From Fistulifera solaris (taxonomy: Eukaryota > Bacillariophyta > Bacillariophyceae > Naviculales > Stauroneidaceae): a stretch of 64,000 nt of DNA. The stretch covers positions 682,001 through 746,000 of the forward strand of contig AP026133.1 of assembly GCA_030295235.1 (NCBI GenBank). Direction: 5' to 3'. The notes under the pieces were generated by a model. The model ran no database searches and had not been told where the DNA came from. It was given only the letters and a program-made list of their open reading frames with translations. Shown piece by piece: positions 23,566 to 36,686 of the stretch (its first letter is position 1; each line of letters begins with the position of its first letter). The translations under genes and the position numbers were made by a program.

Positions 23566-26500
23566 TCACAACAATCCCTGTTCTTTACGTTCCATGTACT
23601 CGGCGAGACTGATACCCTTTCGAACGCGGTTCGCTCGTATAGCTTTTTTGCGGCTTCCTCCCAAAATGGTATCCATAACTGTTGCTTGCGCCAGACTTTC
23701 TTCATCGATCGTAAACTGATGTCTGTCTCGGAGAGCTGCAGCTTTACCCTGGGACTCGTTAATTAATGTGGGGGTTTGCGCCTCAGTATAAGCACCGCCT
23801 GCGTTTTCCTTCGAGCCTCCTTCGCTTTCTTTCGCCTCCTCGGACTTCTTTTCTTCATCGTTGGTTTGTCCTACTTCCCACAAAATCTTCGGTTTCACGC
23901 GGCGGCGAGCATAAGGGTTGAACGCAGCTTTTTCGGTTGCACCGCTGGTTCCCTCTTTCATTGATTTATTGGCCTCGCGATCAGCGCGCTGGTTCGCTTG
24001 GACCGCACGCTCGTTGACCTTTGCCCAATTCATGTCCTTTGCACGGCTGCTCAATTTTTTTCTTCCTATTTTCGACGATCTCTTTCATTGTGCGTTCTTC
24101 GCTTAGCAGCTCCTCGAGTCGCCTTTGGGCGGTCTCGTACACCTTTTCGGCTTCGCGGACGTTTCTGGTCAGTTCTGTTTCGTCGGCGATACTTTCAGAT
24201 TCCATCAACGCTTTCTTTGCCTGACTTAGCCGACTGTCCATCTCCGCAGCATATTCTCGAGCGGCTTGTACAGCAATTGCCATTTTGGTTTGTTCCAAGC
24301 CAAGATTACCAGACTTCTTTCCCAGTTTCTTGCGCTGTTCCAGGTTTCGCTCAATATCTTCCGTCGTGTAGGTATAGTTGGTGATAAGGTCATCTTGCAA
24401 GCGACGGAGTTTATTTGCCCGACGCTTTGTCAAGACTTCCAGTCTGTGATTTTTTTTGCGTAGTGACATATTTGACGACATCAATTTCTTCAGGAACAGC
24501 ATCCGAGATCAAGAACATAGGAAAGTCACGCTCACTAGTTCCAAATTTCAAACGGAGGGTTTTGTTGGTGGAAATGGGTTTGTCGCCTTTCTTCGCAACA
24601 GGAAATTTGTAAGTTTTATTTGTTGTGACAACATCGACGATCTCGCAAAGACGGTAAACCTTTTCACCATTCTCGTCTTCGCCAATGAACAACCGAACGA
24701 AACATTCCAAAATCGCAGCGTTGAAAAAGGGTTCGTTGCACCAACGAGCAAGTCTACGCCGAGGGATTGTAACTTTTATGAAGTCCTCGAGTCCAGCTTC
24801 TATATCTGTTAAAGCCTTCGCCCCGCGGACTTCCTTCTTCTTTGCAACAGCCTCCTCTTCGTCCTCGTCATCTATATCCATATCGTCACTAGAGTCACCT
24901 GCTTCGTCAAGTCTTGAAACAGTCGAACGGGCTGCTCGGTCTTTTTTCTGCCACGGCTTTAACTGAACATCTTCGTCGTAGTCCTCGTCCGAATCGTCAT
25001 CATCGTCGTCAAATCCAAGATCACTATCGTCAGATGAATCGTCTCGTTGCTGCTGTTGTTGAAGTTTCTTTTCCTTTTTAAGAGCAGCAAGAGCGGCGGC
25101 TTTCTTACTTTTAGCCCCGGTTTTATCACGGTCTCGGGCTGATTCACGGCGTCCAGCCAAAGTTTTTGCTAGTTCTTCATCACCTTCGGTCTTGGACTTT
25201 TTAGCAGGCTGCTTGGCCGGTGCAGCCTTTCGTTTGCCTGTTTGTGTTTTGCCTTCTTTGGTAGCCAGCTCACTTTCCTTGCGCCTGCCGGTAATCGATT
25301 TCATGAGGGACATGAACGCATGACGAGACATAAAAACGAAATACTTACTTAGCCTCTCTGATTGCCTTTCTCATGTCCTGCTCCGCTTTCAGCTTATCGA
25401 ATCGCTCAGCAAGAATAGCTTCACGCTCTAGTTCCGGTAGCGAATCGAGATGCTTTCGGTCAGCTTCGTCACGAATCAAAGCTTCTGTGTTATTAATGTC
25501 TAATTCTACCTCATCGTAATCGTCCTCATCGTCACTGATTTCATCTTCTCCGATCGCATCGTCTTCAACAATGGCCTTCTTTGACGCCGCGGCTCTCTTA
25601 GGTCGTGACTTTGGTGCAACTTCAGCAAAACCTTCGTCGTCGTCATCCTCCTCTTCCTCCACATCCTCGTCGCTCGAGTCCGACTCCAGTTCCATCTCAT
25701 CCTCATCGTCGTCGTCGTCTTCATCTTTTAGAGGTTTGCGGATCTGCTTCCCACGAGTTCCTAGGGAAGAAACGATCTTTGCCGCTTTCTTCTTTGCCGG
25801 CTCTGTTTTCTTGGGTGCCGGTTGCCGCAATTGCTTTCCGCGAGGTGTTGCCTTTGAAATTTGGTTCGTCGCCGGTTCTTCAGTTTCTTCGGGTTCCGGT
25901 TGTCGCAATTGCTTTCCTCGAGACGGCGAAATCGAAGTTTCAACCTTTATAGCAGCTTCAACGGGGGCAGGTTCTGGTGGCCGCAGCTGCTTGCCTCTTG
26001 ATGGAGATGCAATCTGGTTGACAGAATTAGACGTCTCCGGTTCCTTTTTCAATGCTGTAGGAGCAGTTGCAGAAGACGCGGGCTGTTCTTCTTCAGGTGG
26101 ACGAAGGGTTTTCCCACGACTAAGATTCACCAATGCTTTACCACCTGATACACGCTGCACGGGCCGAACCAGCGCGTCCTCCTCTTCTTCCGATTCTTCG
26201 AGATCATCCTCCGACTCTTCTTCCTCGTTTGGTGCCATACGGGTAAGCGATTTTCCACCACTGCGCGGCATCACTTGGTAAGTGGCAGGTTTCTTACCGG
26301 ATTCTTCTTCTTCGTTGTCGTCGTCGTCTTCTTCTTCTTCTTCTTCGCTGTCCTCCTCTTCATCATCATCGTCGTCGTCGTCGTCATCATCATCGTCATC
26401 AGGGGCTGCCATTCGCAACAGATTCTTGCCACCGCTGCGTTGCATGACGCGAACTGGTTGATGATTCGCCGTAACGTCTTCTATTTCATCATCATCGTCG

Positions 26501-26964
26501 TCGTCCTCCAAGGCGTCTTCATCGGAATCTGCTTCTTCCTCGTCATCATCTTGTCCACTAATAACCAAAAGAGGTAATTTGTCAGAGCACGTGTGTACAT
26601 AAACAAACAACCGTTCCTGATTTACTATACTTACGGAGGATGCAGATATTTGCCGCCATGTCCTCGCAGTTGTTTCCCTCCTCCTCTAGCCTGAGAAATA
26701 GAATAGTTCTGTTCTTCTTCCTCCGACGATTCCTCTTCGTCATCCTCCAGCGGACGAAGACCTTTGCCACCACTAACTCGCAATTGCTTGCCGCCGCCGT
26801 AGGGGTCGTTGTTATCGTTGTTGCTGCTACTACTAGGGGCTGTGCGTCGAATATTCGGCTGAGAGTGTCGTGGAAAAGAGGCGTTAGTAAGTGATATTGC
26901 TATCCCCGAACGAAAAGAGCCGTCAGCGATGCTCTAGCTCTCCCATTCTCTTTCTTCTTACCAT
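23566..26964 (-). CDS. RTF1: RTF1 homologue (Plus-3 domain), Paf1 transcription elongation complex
   Basis: RTF1 links the Paf1 complex to Spt5 and promotes histone H2B ubiquitylation during elongation. The Plus-3 domain is clear: EAGLEDFIKVTIPRRRLARW, FFNAAILECFVRLFIGE, YRLCEIVDVV, KFPVAKKGDKPI, LRLKFGTSERDFPMFLIS. The preceding LPELEREAILAERFDKL is also typical of RTF1. Three introns fit: 26859-26961, directly after the ATG; 26558-26634; and 25285-25348. The long N-terminus alternates acidic runs with about ten [SG]xGKxLR repeats. The C-terminal coiled coil and an NPYARRRVKPKILW-like segment follow. Frame breaks lie in the eight-T run 24450-24457 and the seven-T run 24055-24061. The product is about 1,050 residues, longer than yeast RTF1. 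Confidence 0.9.
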
Positions 26965-27647
26965 GATGTCTCCGTACGGCGGTTCGTTCGATTACTTTAA
27001 AGACCCTACTCCACCTTGATTCGAATTGATTCCTTTTTGTAAACCTACCCTAATCCTTTTAATGGTATTAGCCTTGCGCTCATCTCTTTCGCCGATGGCG
27101 TTGGTTTCCTCCGCGGCACCGCGCTGGCCACTGGCAACTGGCAAGTGTCACAAGACGCGGGTCTCTACACTTTGTCGGATTCCCCGGTTGCGACTTTATC
27201 CGCGACTGCATTCCAGTCATGAACCCTGATCTTGCCAACAGATGAATACCTAGACCTTCATTTGTTCTGCTTACTTCGACCATATCTCATTTGATCACAA
27301 TACAGCTTCTTCTAGTAGCATTAGCAGTGCACGCTTTGACTCTTTATGTCGGAAATCCTTGCAAAAATGTTGTCTTTCATATTCACTTTAGACGCAAAGT
27401 GTTGGCGACCTCTTACCACGACTGATTTCCAGTCATGAGCCACTAAACATTAAGGACTGTACCAGGTAACTACAAAGTCCAAAGTAGTATCGGAAATACA
27501 GTTGTCTTGAGTATATTCGTATGTCACACCGCTTTCATGTAATTTTGGGCCCCATTTTCGCCGTGCATCGAATGCATGGCGATCACGTAATCAACCAAGT
27601 TGCAATCGAAGCGTTGTATAGATCATAGAGACAATAATAATAGAAAC
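26965..27647. promoter_or_regulatory. Divergent promoter region
   Basis: Separates RTF1 (reverse) from the acidic-protein gene (forward). It holds ACCAGGTA at 27461-27468 and two loosely similar blocks around TTCCAGTCATGA (about 27210 and 27428). No gene was seen. Confidence 0.45.
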
Positions 27648-28584
27648 ATGACAACACAACAACCATCTGCTTCGACTATCAATGTCTTCAAGGCTTATTT
27701 GAATCCTTTGTTGAAGAAGCACGAAAGTGGGAAGGTCATCGTCTATGAAGATTTAGTAGCATCATGGGAGGCCGTCGAAGCGGTCCTTTCGAAACATGAG
27801 TCGTCCCCCGATGCTAATGATGCGGTAAGGTTTTGTGTTATTTGATTATTCAGTTTGCTTTTCATGGTAGCTTACGTCTGATTTTAAAGAAAGAGAAAAT
27901 CAAAGCGCTGCACGATGAGCAAGTCTTGGAATACAAAAAGGCGGGCAAACGCGCTCTTATCGAATATTGTCGTACCTGTTCCCTCCCCGCCGGCGATTCA
28001 TCCGATCCTAATCACACACTCAAATGTATTCGGCATGCGTTAAATGGCATACCGAACTGGAAATTACCTCGATCATTGGTTCTTTCGGTTTTACAAAGGG
28101 AATTCAGGAGCGCTTGAGTACGACGTCCTCACCGACACCAGCTTCCCCCACCAAGCCTCCAGCGCCAACCCCGACACCAGCTCCAACGAGTCTCACACCT
28201 CTTGCTATCAAACCTTCAGCAAAAGTAGTGTCGAAACAGAATGAGCCTGCTGTGACTTCGATAGTAGAAGAAGGAGAGGAAGTAGAGACTCCCGTTGAGG
28301 AAGCCGCACCTGCGTCCGCTGACGAAGGGGAAATCGAAGAAGGAGAGGAAGTAGAAGAGGAGGAAGACGAAGAAGATGAGGAGGATGCCGAGGGAGAAGC
28401 TGCAGATGAAGACAACACAGAAAAGAAGGGCAATGCCAGTAAGACCAAGGGTCTTCTCGCGAAAAGAAGGGCATTGGGAAAGATGGCAGGGCCGAAAAAG
28501 AAAGGAACCGCCGCCAAAGGTGGACGCAGTGGGGCGCGTGGACGAATAGTTCGACGTGGAGGGAGAAGTGGTGGCAAGGCTTAA
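27648..28584 (+). CDS. Acidic protein with RG-rich C-terminus, probably nuclear
   Basis: The start is the ATG at 27648 (MTTQQPSAS). An intron at 27825-27889 (GTAAGG...AAAG) joins SSPDANDA to KEKIKALHDEQ. One base is missing in the A-run at 28022-28024; restoring the frame gives CVKWHTELEITSIIGSFGF, after which the frame runs to the stop. The first 150 residues are helical and globular. They are followed by a Pro/Thr linker (SPTPASPTKPPAPT), a Glu/Asp tract of about 60 residues, and a basic tail with GGRSGARGRIVRRGGRSGG. Acidic tract plus RG-rich tail suggests a nuclear or nucleolar nucleic-acid or histone-binding protein. I do not recognise the globular N-terminus. Confidence 0.7.
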
Positions 28585-29303
28585 GTCGTTTGGTTACTTC
28601 CCGTTCCTACTACCCAGTGCGGCACTTGGTCTTCATATCTCGCATCATATTGCCCACAGCCAAGTAATTAAGGAACTTTCATCATTTGTGGGATAGTTGG
28701 GTAATGACATCCTTCAATTCGGACGCTTTTTAGAAAAGGTTTCAAATAATGATCTCCGATTAGGTGCAGCACTGCATATATTAATAACGTTTCAAGTTTG
28801 CGAGATCATTTCGGCCTTTTACTATCACATTTTTCACATCCTATCTATAATTTTTCTTCAAGTCGTTCAACGCAAACATGGATAGACGCTAGATTGTCAA
28901 AGTTTTGTATTAGTTACGCGCCTTTTTCCTGGCAAGCGCAAGTTAAATGAAAGAAGATGTCCATGCCTCTGCTGCAAAGGGTCAGTGTTAAATGACGTCG
29001 ACTGACTCTATAACCAGCACAAGGATACGGAACACGCAGCTGAACGCTTGAAAGCCATGCTTAGCCCTTCTTTGAAGCAGATTTTTCGGTCTTGAGTTTA
29101 GTTCGATCATTACGGCGGAAATTATCTGTGAGCCGAGACATTTCGAGTACATTTTTTTGTTATAGTGATTCATGATGTTTTCCGACGACGGACTGTCGCA
29201 GCTAGCTACGACGCTTTCTTCATTGCAACTCAAAGCGCAGAGTGATGGCGCAATAATAGAGTTTGAATAGAAAAGACGTCGGCTAGTTGTAACATTTCTT
29301 GAA
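28585..29303. other. Spacer, no supported gene
   Basis: AT-rich sequence with scattered short ORFs on both strands, none with a recognisable start context or domain. Confidence 0.55.
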
Positions 29304-30407
29304 ATGAATTCGGTGTTCGTTTTACTGTGCTTCTGCATAGCGTTATCAAACGCGTTTTTCTTTTCGTTTCCTCCCATTTCCCGAAATAAACTAGCATTGA
29401 TTCCTCGAAGTCCCGAGACATGCCATTTTTTGTCTTCTTTTTACGGTAACTTTGACGAGGAACTAGAGGACGACGAGGATGATGATGAAGAAGAAGATGA
29501 TGATGATGATGATGATGAGGAGGAGGAATTTGATAACTTGGATGTCGCTAACTTTCGTACACGCATGTCCAGTATGTTTCAAACGGAAGAGTCAAAAGGA
29601 GTGGATGAGCTCATCGGCTTGGCAACGAGCAAATCTCAACAAACATCAAAAGACTGGGCGAGGGCTGCCGATACGGTCGCTCCAGGGACGATTCTCTTAG
29701 CCAATCCGGATTATTTTTGCGCCAACTTTAATGGCAATCGAAGAGTTCCGAGCTCCGATTTGATGGCTCGATTCGGTCTCTCCTTGCCGCCGCCACTGGA
29801 ATTAGGACCCGACCGACGGGCGGATTTGTTACCCGTTCTCTTGGTGGTGGATTCCTCCAAAACCAAAGGAACACGGGCCATTTTACTCAATCGAAGGACG
29901 GGGCATCTTTTGGGTGATTTAGAACAACCGCTAGATGAAGGAGGATCGTCGCCTTTATTGGCCAAATTTTGCATCCAACCATTATGGTTCGGCGGCGTGG
30001 ACTCGTATTCGGCAGGTTTGGAAATGGTACATTTGTGTCCGGCTGTTCGAGGAGCGAAGCAACTCACGGAAGATGGATTGTTCTGGGGTGGGGACCCTAC
30101 GGAAGCGCAAGATGCTATGGAGGATCCTTCACTGGAGCGACCCATGTCGGGGTTTGACTTTAAATTTTTTGTACAAAGTACCATCTTCGCACTGGGGCAA
30201 GCGGAGAAAGAAGTGGCAAGCTCTACTTTCTTTCTGGCTAATGTATCGACGGACGTCATTTTCAAGTCGAGAGATAGAATGGGGACAAAACGCGCGAAAC
30301 CGTTGTGGACCGAAATAATGGAACTCATGGGTGGCAAGTACGAGGCGACAAAGAATAAACTTTACGAGGAAGGGGAATTTAAGGTAGATTATACTACAGA
30401 TTCATAG
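29304..30407 (+). CDS. Plastid-targeted DUF179 / AlgH-like (UPF0301) protein
   Basis: An intact 367-residue ORF. The leader MNSVFVLLCFCIALSNAFFFSFPP is a signal peptide ending in an ASAFAP-like NAFFFS site, which points to the plastid. A run of about 30 Asp/Glu residues follows. The AlgH-like domain then starts near residue 125: APGTILLANPDYF, RADLLPVLLVVD, GTRAILLNRRTGHLLGDL, and WFGGVDSYSAGLEMVHLCP, which matches the family's F.GGPV...L..LH pattern. The family's biochemical role is not settled; plastid members in algae and plants are of unknown function. The acid-rich insert is unusual. The gene is convergent with separase, whose stop lies 34 bp downstream. Confidence 0.85.
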   Translation: MNSVFVLLCFCIALSNAFFFSFPPISRNKLALIPRSPETCHFLSSFYGNFDEELEDDEDDDEEEDDDDDDDEEEEFDNLDVANFRTRMSSMFQTEESKGVDELIGLATSKSQQTSKDWARAADTVAPGTILLANPDYFCANFNGNRRVPSSDLMARFGLSLPPPLELGPDRRADLLPVLLVVDSSKTKGTRAILLNRRTGHLLGDLEQPLDEGGSSPLLAKFCIQPLWFGGVDSYSAGLEMVHLCPAVRGAKQLTEDGLFWGGDPTEAQDAMEDPSLERPMSGFDFKFFVQSTIFALGQAEKEVASSTFFLANVSTDVIFKSRDRMGTKRAKPLWTEIMELMGGKYEATKNKLYEEGEFKVDYTTDS

Positions 30408-30440
30408 CGAAAGTCTTTACGATTAAGAAAGCTCTTCTTG

Positions 30441-33400
30441 CTAATTTTTGAGTGATGTTAAAAGTGAACTCTCTTTATGCTTTTTGCGTTGATCATCTTT
30501 GACAAGAACAGGAAAACCATAACACACTGGAGCGCAGCCAACCAGATACTTCATCTTACAAGCATCTCGCGCATCAGAAACACACTGTGCAATAGAGCGA
30601 CCGCTGTTGTCGAACATGCTTGTTAACAAAACTTCCGTGTAACGATCAATATCACCGTCTGTCACGTCCCATAGGTTACCAACGACACAAGGGGCACCGG
30701 CCAGCAGATAAGACAACGCAATACCTTCGGGCTCGTAATGGATCGGTAGCTGCGACGTCGTTCTAGCATTTCTTCGATTCACTGACTCGAGTCGACCACT
30801 GCTACATCCCATCAGAATTACCGACGATTTTATGGAAAAGCTCTCCTCTGACGAAAGAGATGCAATGTCGGACCTGGAAAGCAAGCTTTCGCCCCCACCG
30901 TGTCCAATGTAGAGAAGTAAACCATCGCGCTGAAGAAAACCATCCCGCATAACATTACCCTCCGGAAGTCGCCCAACCACACCTCTCCATCGGTCGCTTC
31001 CACGGCCTTCACTGAGGGCGGAAACTAACGGATAAAGACGATCTCTTGTCGCTGCCAAGTTTGATTCCGGGTCGATAATGTATGAAACCTTCTCTGTCTT
31101 AACCAAGTATTCCTGAAACGACCGTTGTTTCAACATCGCGACCATGAATGTCAAAGATGGAATCCTACAGACAGATTTTCCACGGAAAAAGGATAAGTTT
31201 TCGAATGGAAAGCGCTGTAAATTTTCGTCGAGAATAAGGAATATGGTTTCTTTTTCTTCCTCTTGATTATAAGCTGTAGTATGCACTGTCTCGTCGTCTT
31301 CAGCAATAGCCTGACGCTGCTCCGTGACAAGCTCCACAAGTTCGTTCTTCCGTAATTTCCGTATTCTCTTGGTTTCCAAAGCCGTAAAATATTAACTCTT
31401 CTCTTAGCTCGGGTACCTTCATTTTCGAAGGGCTTTCTTTGATGTTGTTAAGATAGGTGTCGTTATCTTCATTACTTGCTTCGTCGAAACGCGAAATTAA
31501 TTTCCGGCTTGGAGTGTCTGCACTGCTGCTCATGTTGACCCCAAATATAGACTGCAAATCAGAGTTATTGCAGCACATACCTTCGAATCGGGTAAGTAGT
31601 TCCATTAGGTCGGAATCCAGTTGCTGCCTCAACTCCCACCAAGTTTTCTTCAATTTTCTGTCGTTGTTTTTGTCGCTTCTACATTCCCCAGTCGCGCCAA
31701 GTTGTTCATGGCTTTTGCAAATGATATCATCAAGGGGCTTCAAAAACTCATCATAAAAAGAAAACTTTGGTCGCTTGCCTGATTTTACTTTTGCTGTCTT
31801 GTAAGCAAGACAATCGTCGAAAGAACGGATTGACGACGCAAGCAACTCTCCCGTCGGAGCCAAAGCCGTCATGATGACCCTGCAATTAGGTGGAAGCAGT
31901 CGTTCTAGTTGGTCGAATGCCTCGTCGGAAACAACATGCGCTGTCAGAGATTCTTGTTCACGGGAATCTTCAATATTCAGCTCGAAGTCTACTGCGGAAA
32001 CTTTCATCAACGATGTACACTCATTTTCGATGAGCGCTCCCGAATCGCCACCCAAACCCCTTCCGATCGAAGATGCTATAAAGCGGCAAATCGATTTATC
32101 AGTAACCCCGCCCCCTATCGAAGCCAAAGCAACAAATCTGTAGATATCCCGTATCTTCTGATGAGAAAATACCATCGGTAGTTGCAATGCCGAAACGAAA
32201 TATCGACGCGCATTAGCGAGATTCTCCGAATCAGTGTCTCCGTTGTAATTAGATTCCGAAAGACCAAGAGAGTCTTGTGAGGTAGTTTTTTCGGCGGAAC
32301 TCAAAGACAGACAACCCAGGATATAAAGAGATCTACCACGAAGACTGGCGTGGACATTATGATCATAGACCATTCTTTCAACAAGAGCACGTTCTTCGGT
32401 TCCCAATTTCGTCAGAGGGTGGCGATGGAGTCGGTATTCAATTGATCGAAGGTGTATGTCGAGGTCAAGAACAGGAAGGCTGTTCGTGCCTCGTCGTATC
32501 TCAAGCTTATTGTCTGTATGTTCTAATAACTTCAAAATAGTTCCAAGTACAGCATGAGCACCGCTTTTCGTCAATCGCTCAGCATCATGAATCTCTTCAT
32601 ATGAAACACAACTATATTCCGACCCCAATGTTTCCCACACTAGAGAAAGGGTAAGAAAACAATGATTTCTTTGGAGCAGACCGAGGCCACCTACCTAATT
32701 GACTATCCAGGAGATCCTCTATTTCATTATCTACGATTGGCTCTTCGTCGCTGTACAACGTGTTTAGTAGCGATTTCCTGTTGGCCAAGAACCCCTGGAT
32801 AGCACTAATAACGACATCCAGAGGAGAAGACCGTATCTTTGTCATGATCATATTTCGTCGAAGTAATTTCTGCAAAGGACTCCTGCAAATCTGAGACGAA
32901 AATATTGATAAAGCATCAGAAACAGACGCTTTCGGAGAGACGGTAATAGTATGTATTCCGCTAAAATCGTTCCAGACCAACTGAGCGTATCCCCATGCAC
33001 GGCGATAGTCTCCAATCAGATAATATATACTGCAGAGTTGTCGAAGACAGCTTATCTGGCGCAGTGTACACATGGAACGAAGTGCTTTTAGTTGCAACGC
33101 GTCATTTGGATTTGCTGAAGTATGCGATACAAGGTGTGATGATATTCTGTTGCATTCCGAGAAGCACATCCTTACACCAACTATGGCGTCGACGTAGTTG
33201 CCACAAATTTTCTCCAATTCTCCCCGCCCCAACGAAATGGAGCTTTTGATCCAGCAAGCAGCAATGTCCTCAAGAGAAATCTTGTCGCCGTTTTGCAAAG
33301 TTAGCAGCGACTCCGCATCTGCGATGAGTATATCGAGCTCGTTCCTCATTTGCCTGATGTTTACAGATGATCGAGCTTGGGATACTGCAGCTAGAAAAGA

Positions 33401-36400
33401 TGACGCTCTCATAGCAAGCTCGCGGTCCTCAGTTATACGCGAAGCAGAACCGATTGCTTTGATCGATTGGAAATTGACCAACGGTACATGATTGATATTT
33501 GAAGGTACGTTTGCAAACAAATCGTACCATGGGACTAACATGTCATTCCTTTCTGCTGAATGTTCTCTGTACCAAAAAGCACAGAGTGACGCAGATAGGT
33601 CGAACCCATTTATGATCAAGTAATCTCTCAATCGCATCATAGCCCCTGTCGCACAAGCTCGTGCGAATGATCCCTCTGCAGTCAAGCAAGAGCCAATACC
33701 AATCGACAATCTTCTTGCATCAGCCATCACGTCATCGAAACACTCCGATTCACAAGCATTACCATCTATAAAGAGTCTAGCCTGAAGTGACAAACGGAAA
33801 GAGAGAATCACGACTTCCCATCCACCTTCCGGGCAGCGACCAAGTTCGCTTAGAGCAGATACCAGCCTAGCCAAAACAATCCTGGGGATTTGTGTGGATT
33901 CACAAACCTTATTTATCTCGAGCATTATACGCAATAATTCCCCGAAAAAAGCTTTTGAGGACGAAGCAATCAAAGCGTGAATGTTTTTGTCAAGCAAGGA
34001 AGACAATACCCTTTGACAACAACAGACAGGTTCTTGGATGCCAATACGGCTAGCTTCTTTCTGGATTTGTTTGTACAGTAGAAAAAGAAGAGCAATGTAC
34101 TCCAGATCTTGTGTCGATTCTGGCCTTGTACTAAATCCTCGACCGTCAATTCGAAATAGATAAGAAAGCATATCCTCCAACCCGGAACGGCTATCACCAG
34201 AAAAAACAGCTTTTTGAGAGTTCAGTATTTGTCGACCGAGGAGCATTTCAACTACATCCAATGGAGCAGTCGGTGATTCCCATGAGATTGACGGTCCCTC
34301 TGTAACATTTCCCAATTCGCGTAAACATTGAATAATTTTGAAAACAAGGCGTAAACGACGTGGCGACTGAAATCTTTCTTCGACATGATCGATGTGAAAT
34401 ATCCCGTTGGATAAAGTGCTGAGAAACTTGAAGAAAGCCAACCAACAGTCACCGGTCAACTCCTTGCGACTTAAAGCGCTTTCTTCTGCATCTTTCAGGA
34501 GCGCCATGATAAACGCCATTGTAGCCTCTTCCCACCGATTCATATTCATGTATATTGAGCCAATTGCACTCAACCGAAGCGAGACTTGAAATTGAATGTC
34601 AGAGACGCCATTTTGTGACAAGTGCATGAATAGTCGAACAGAGTGCAACATGGAATCAAGTGCTCCATCGGTAACATCCTTGTCGATTAGGCTTTTTCCA
34701 TTGAGAGCGAATAGCTGCGAAACTGTCAGTATATAATCCGTCAAATAAACAAACCTTCCAACGATTTCACTCACTTTTGCCGCTCTTTCTTGAAACTTTG
34801 GGTATTCGTCAAATTTCTTGCTACAAAGCTCCGTAACAATATCCTTTAAGCAAGATCTGATAGCTTCAGTGCGATAATCGACCAATTCCAATTTCTGATA
34901 GGCTACGATTGATTTGATGACACAGTCACAGCCGAATTCCCACACGCTAGACCCTTTTAGACCTTCAGTGTCGGTAGAGATTGCTTTAGCCATCGACCAG
35001 TAACATCTGTGCAGCAACTGCGCAGCGAGAAATAAGGCTGGATGTGACTTTAAATTTTGATCATCGCCTTCGGCCGCTTTGGAAATCATTCGATTCAAGG
35101 AGGTTTTGTAAAAAATCTTAAACCAGAATTGAAGCCTGACGCTTGAGGTACTGGGATCCGCCGAAATCATGGTCTCAAAATTTTGAATGGCGTCCAATAA
35201 GAAGTTAACGACTCTCATGTCTTCATAAGAAGCGTTCTCATGACCGATCGCCTTGATGACGTCAAGGGCAAGACAAACGATAGATAGAGAAGCATAGTCA
35301 ATTGTAAGCTTGCCTTTGAAGGGATCTTTACACTGGAATCGGTAGGGCAGATTATGAAAGATGCACGTGTCGACATTATGGTCGGAATACTTCTTCTCGT
35401 GGGGGTCCAGCGAACCGCCGTAAAGCGCTCGATATCCACAGAATTCAAAATAGCTTGCTATTTCAGCACCATCGAAGCGTTTCGCTATGGAATCAAGCTT
35501 TCTACCAATATCCTCTAAAATCATTCTCAAGCTCGCAATGTTAGTATGAGCAAGTTGATCACATACCAGAATGGCCTTTGATGCTTGCGAGCACGCACTT
35601 GCGAACTGAGTACGAAACAACTCCTTTTCTATTCCTTTCATCTCGTGTGCGTTCCGAGGAATAATAGCAAGTAAGCAAGCAATCGAATGGTGCCTTAAAG
35701 ACAAAACGGCATCAGGACCAATCGCTTCTTCATAGCCATCGACGCAATCCCACAGAATTTTATTCGCCCGTCTCGACAAAGCAATCGACTCTTTCAAAGA
35801 TCCTTCTGAGCCGAGCGCGAAAAGTTGCAATTGCCAGGGTCGAGCAATAGTACAGATTAGGTTTGCGGATAGATGAAACATTTCAAATGGTGTCTGTTTC
35901 TTTGCAACAGGCAAGCATCGAAGCAGCAACTCCTCTTCCGTGCGAAGTGGTGCGTCATTTGTATGCCAGAGCGGTAGAAGAAAAACTCTGGAGCAGGAAA
36001 GAATGACATGATTTCCAATGGTCAACAGTTGCTCTTTGACAGTGACAATGATAAAGATTCTTTGCAGTGTAGTCTCGGTATCGGAAAGACCCATTGGATC
36101 GTCTCCGAAGCAGTGTGGTCTACAAAGTCGGAGCAACACCTCCTCAGTACAAGTCCCAGAGTTTCAAGCGACAAAACGGTGTAGTAAGCAGCTAGTCGAC
36201 TGACTGAGTGTTTCTTATGAGCGATGGATTCCAAGGTTGAGATAATATGGTAGAGAAGTTTGATGATTCCCTCTGGCTTCGGTACGGTTTGTCCCTCCGC
36301 TGCTACAATGACTCTAATGCCGTAGATAGCAGCACGAAGCAGCCGAAACGCAACTTTATTGTCCTTAGAAACCGTCGACTCTTTGACCAGCTTTCGACAC

Positions 36401-36686
36401 GAATTCAACAATGAGACCGAAAGCTTCTTTTCAGTAAAACATTGTCTTTGGGACTTTTCATCGTGAAGGATAGCTGAACGAGGATTTCAATCAACCCTTC
36501 GTGATCCCTCCAAATTTCATTATCAGGTATATTGGCCATTGAATCTCTAATCTTGATAGCCATTGTTTGTAATTCTTCTTGAGAAAGGATTGTGCGGCAA
36601 TTCCCTGTACTCGACGACTTCGAACAATTAGACATTGCATTTTCCTTGTCGTCTTCGGCACATAAAACATCCTGCATCACATCCAT
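30441..36686 (-). CDS. ESP1: Separase (ESP1, peptidase C50)
   Basis: The caspase-fold protease that cleaves cohesin at anaphase. The C-terminal domain is diagnostic: LLYIGHGGGE supplies the catalytic histidine and ILMGCSSGR the catalytic cysteine. They are followed by LAGAPCVVGNLWDVTDGDIDRY. Just upstream, KVPELREELIFYGLETK and RKLRKNELVELV form a SAP-like helical segment. The N-terminal 1,500 residues are helical repeats. An intron at 32640-32694 (GTAGGT...CTAG) restores SQLVWETLGSEY. Single-base frame changes fit the short runs near 31378-31380, 36085-36087 and 36420-36431. The first in-frame ATG of the 5'-most ORF is 36686, but an upstream exon is possible. The product is about 2,060 residues, normal for separases. 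Confidence 0.92.

Noticed and set aside
25571-26281. Forward ORF of 236 codons opposite RTF1, rich in serine
   Set aside because: It is the antisense shadow of the Asp/Glu-rich RTF1 N-terminus (GAC/GAG read as serine/leucine codons).
28104-28577. Reverse ORF of 157 codons, Ser/Pro rich
   Set aside because: Antisense shadow of the acidic and RG-rich part of the forward gene at 27648.
29711-30337. Reverse ORF of 208 codons opposite the DUF179 gene
   Set aside because: The forward frame carries the family motifs and a plastid leader; the reverse frame has none.
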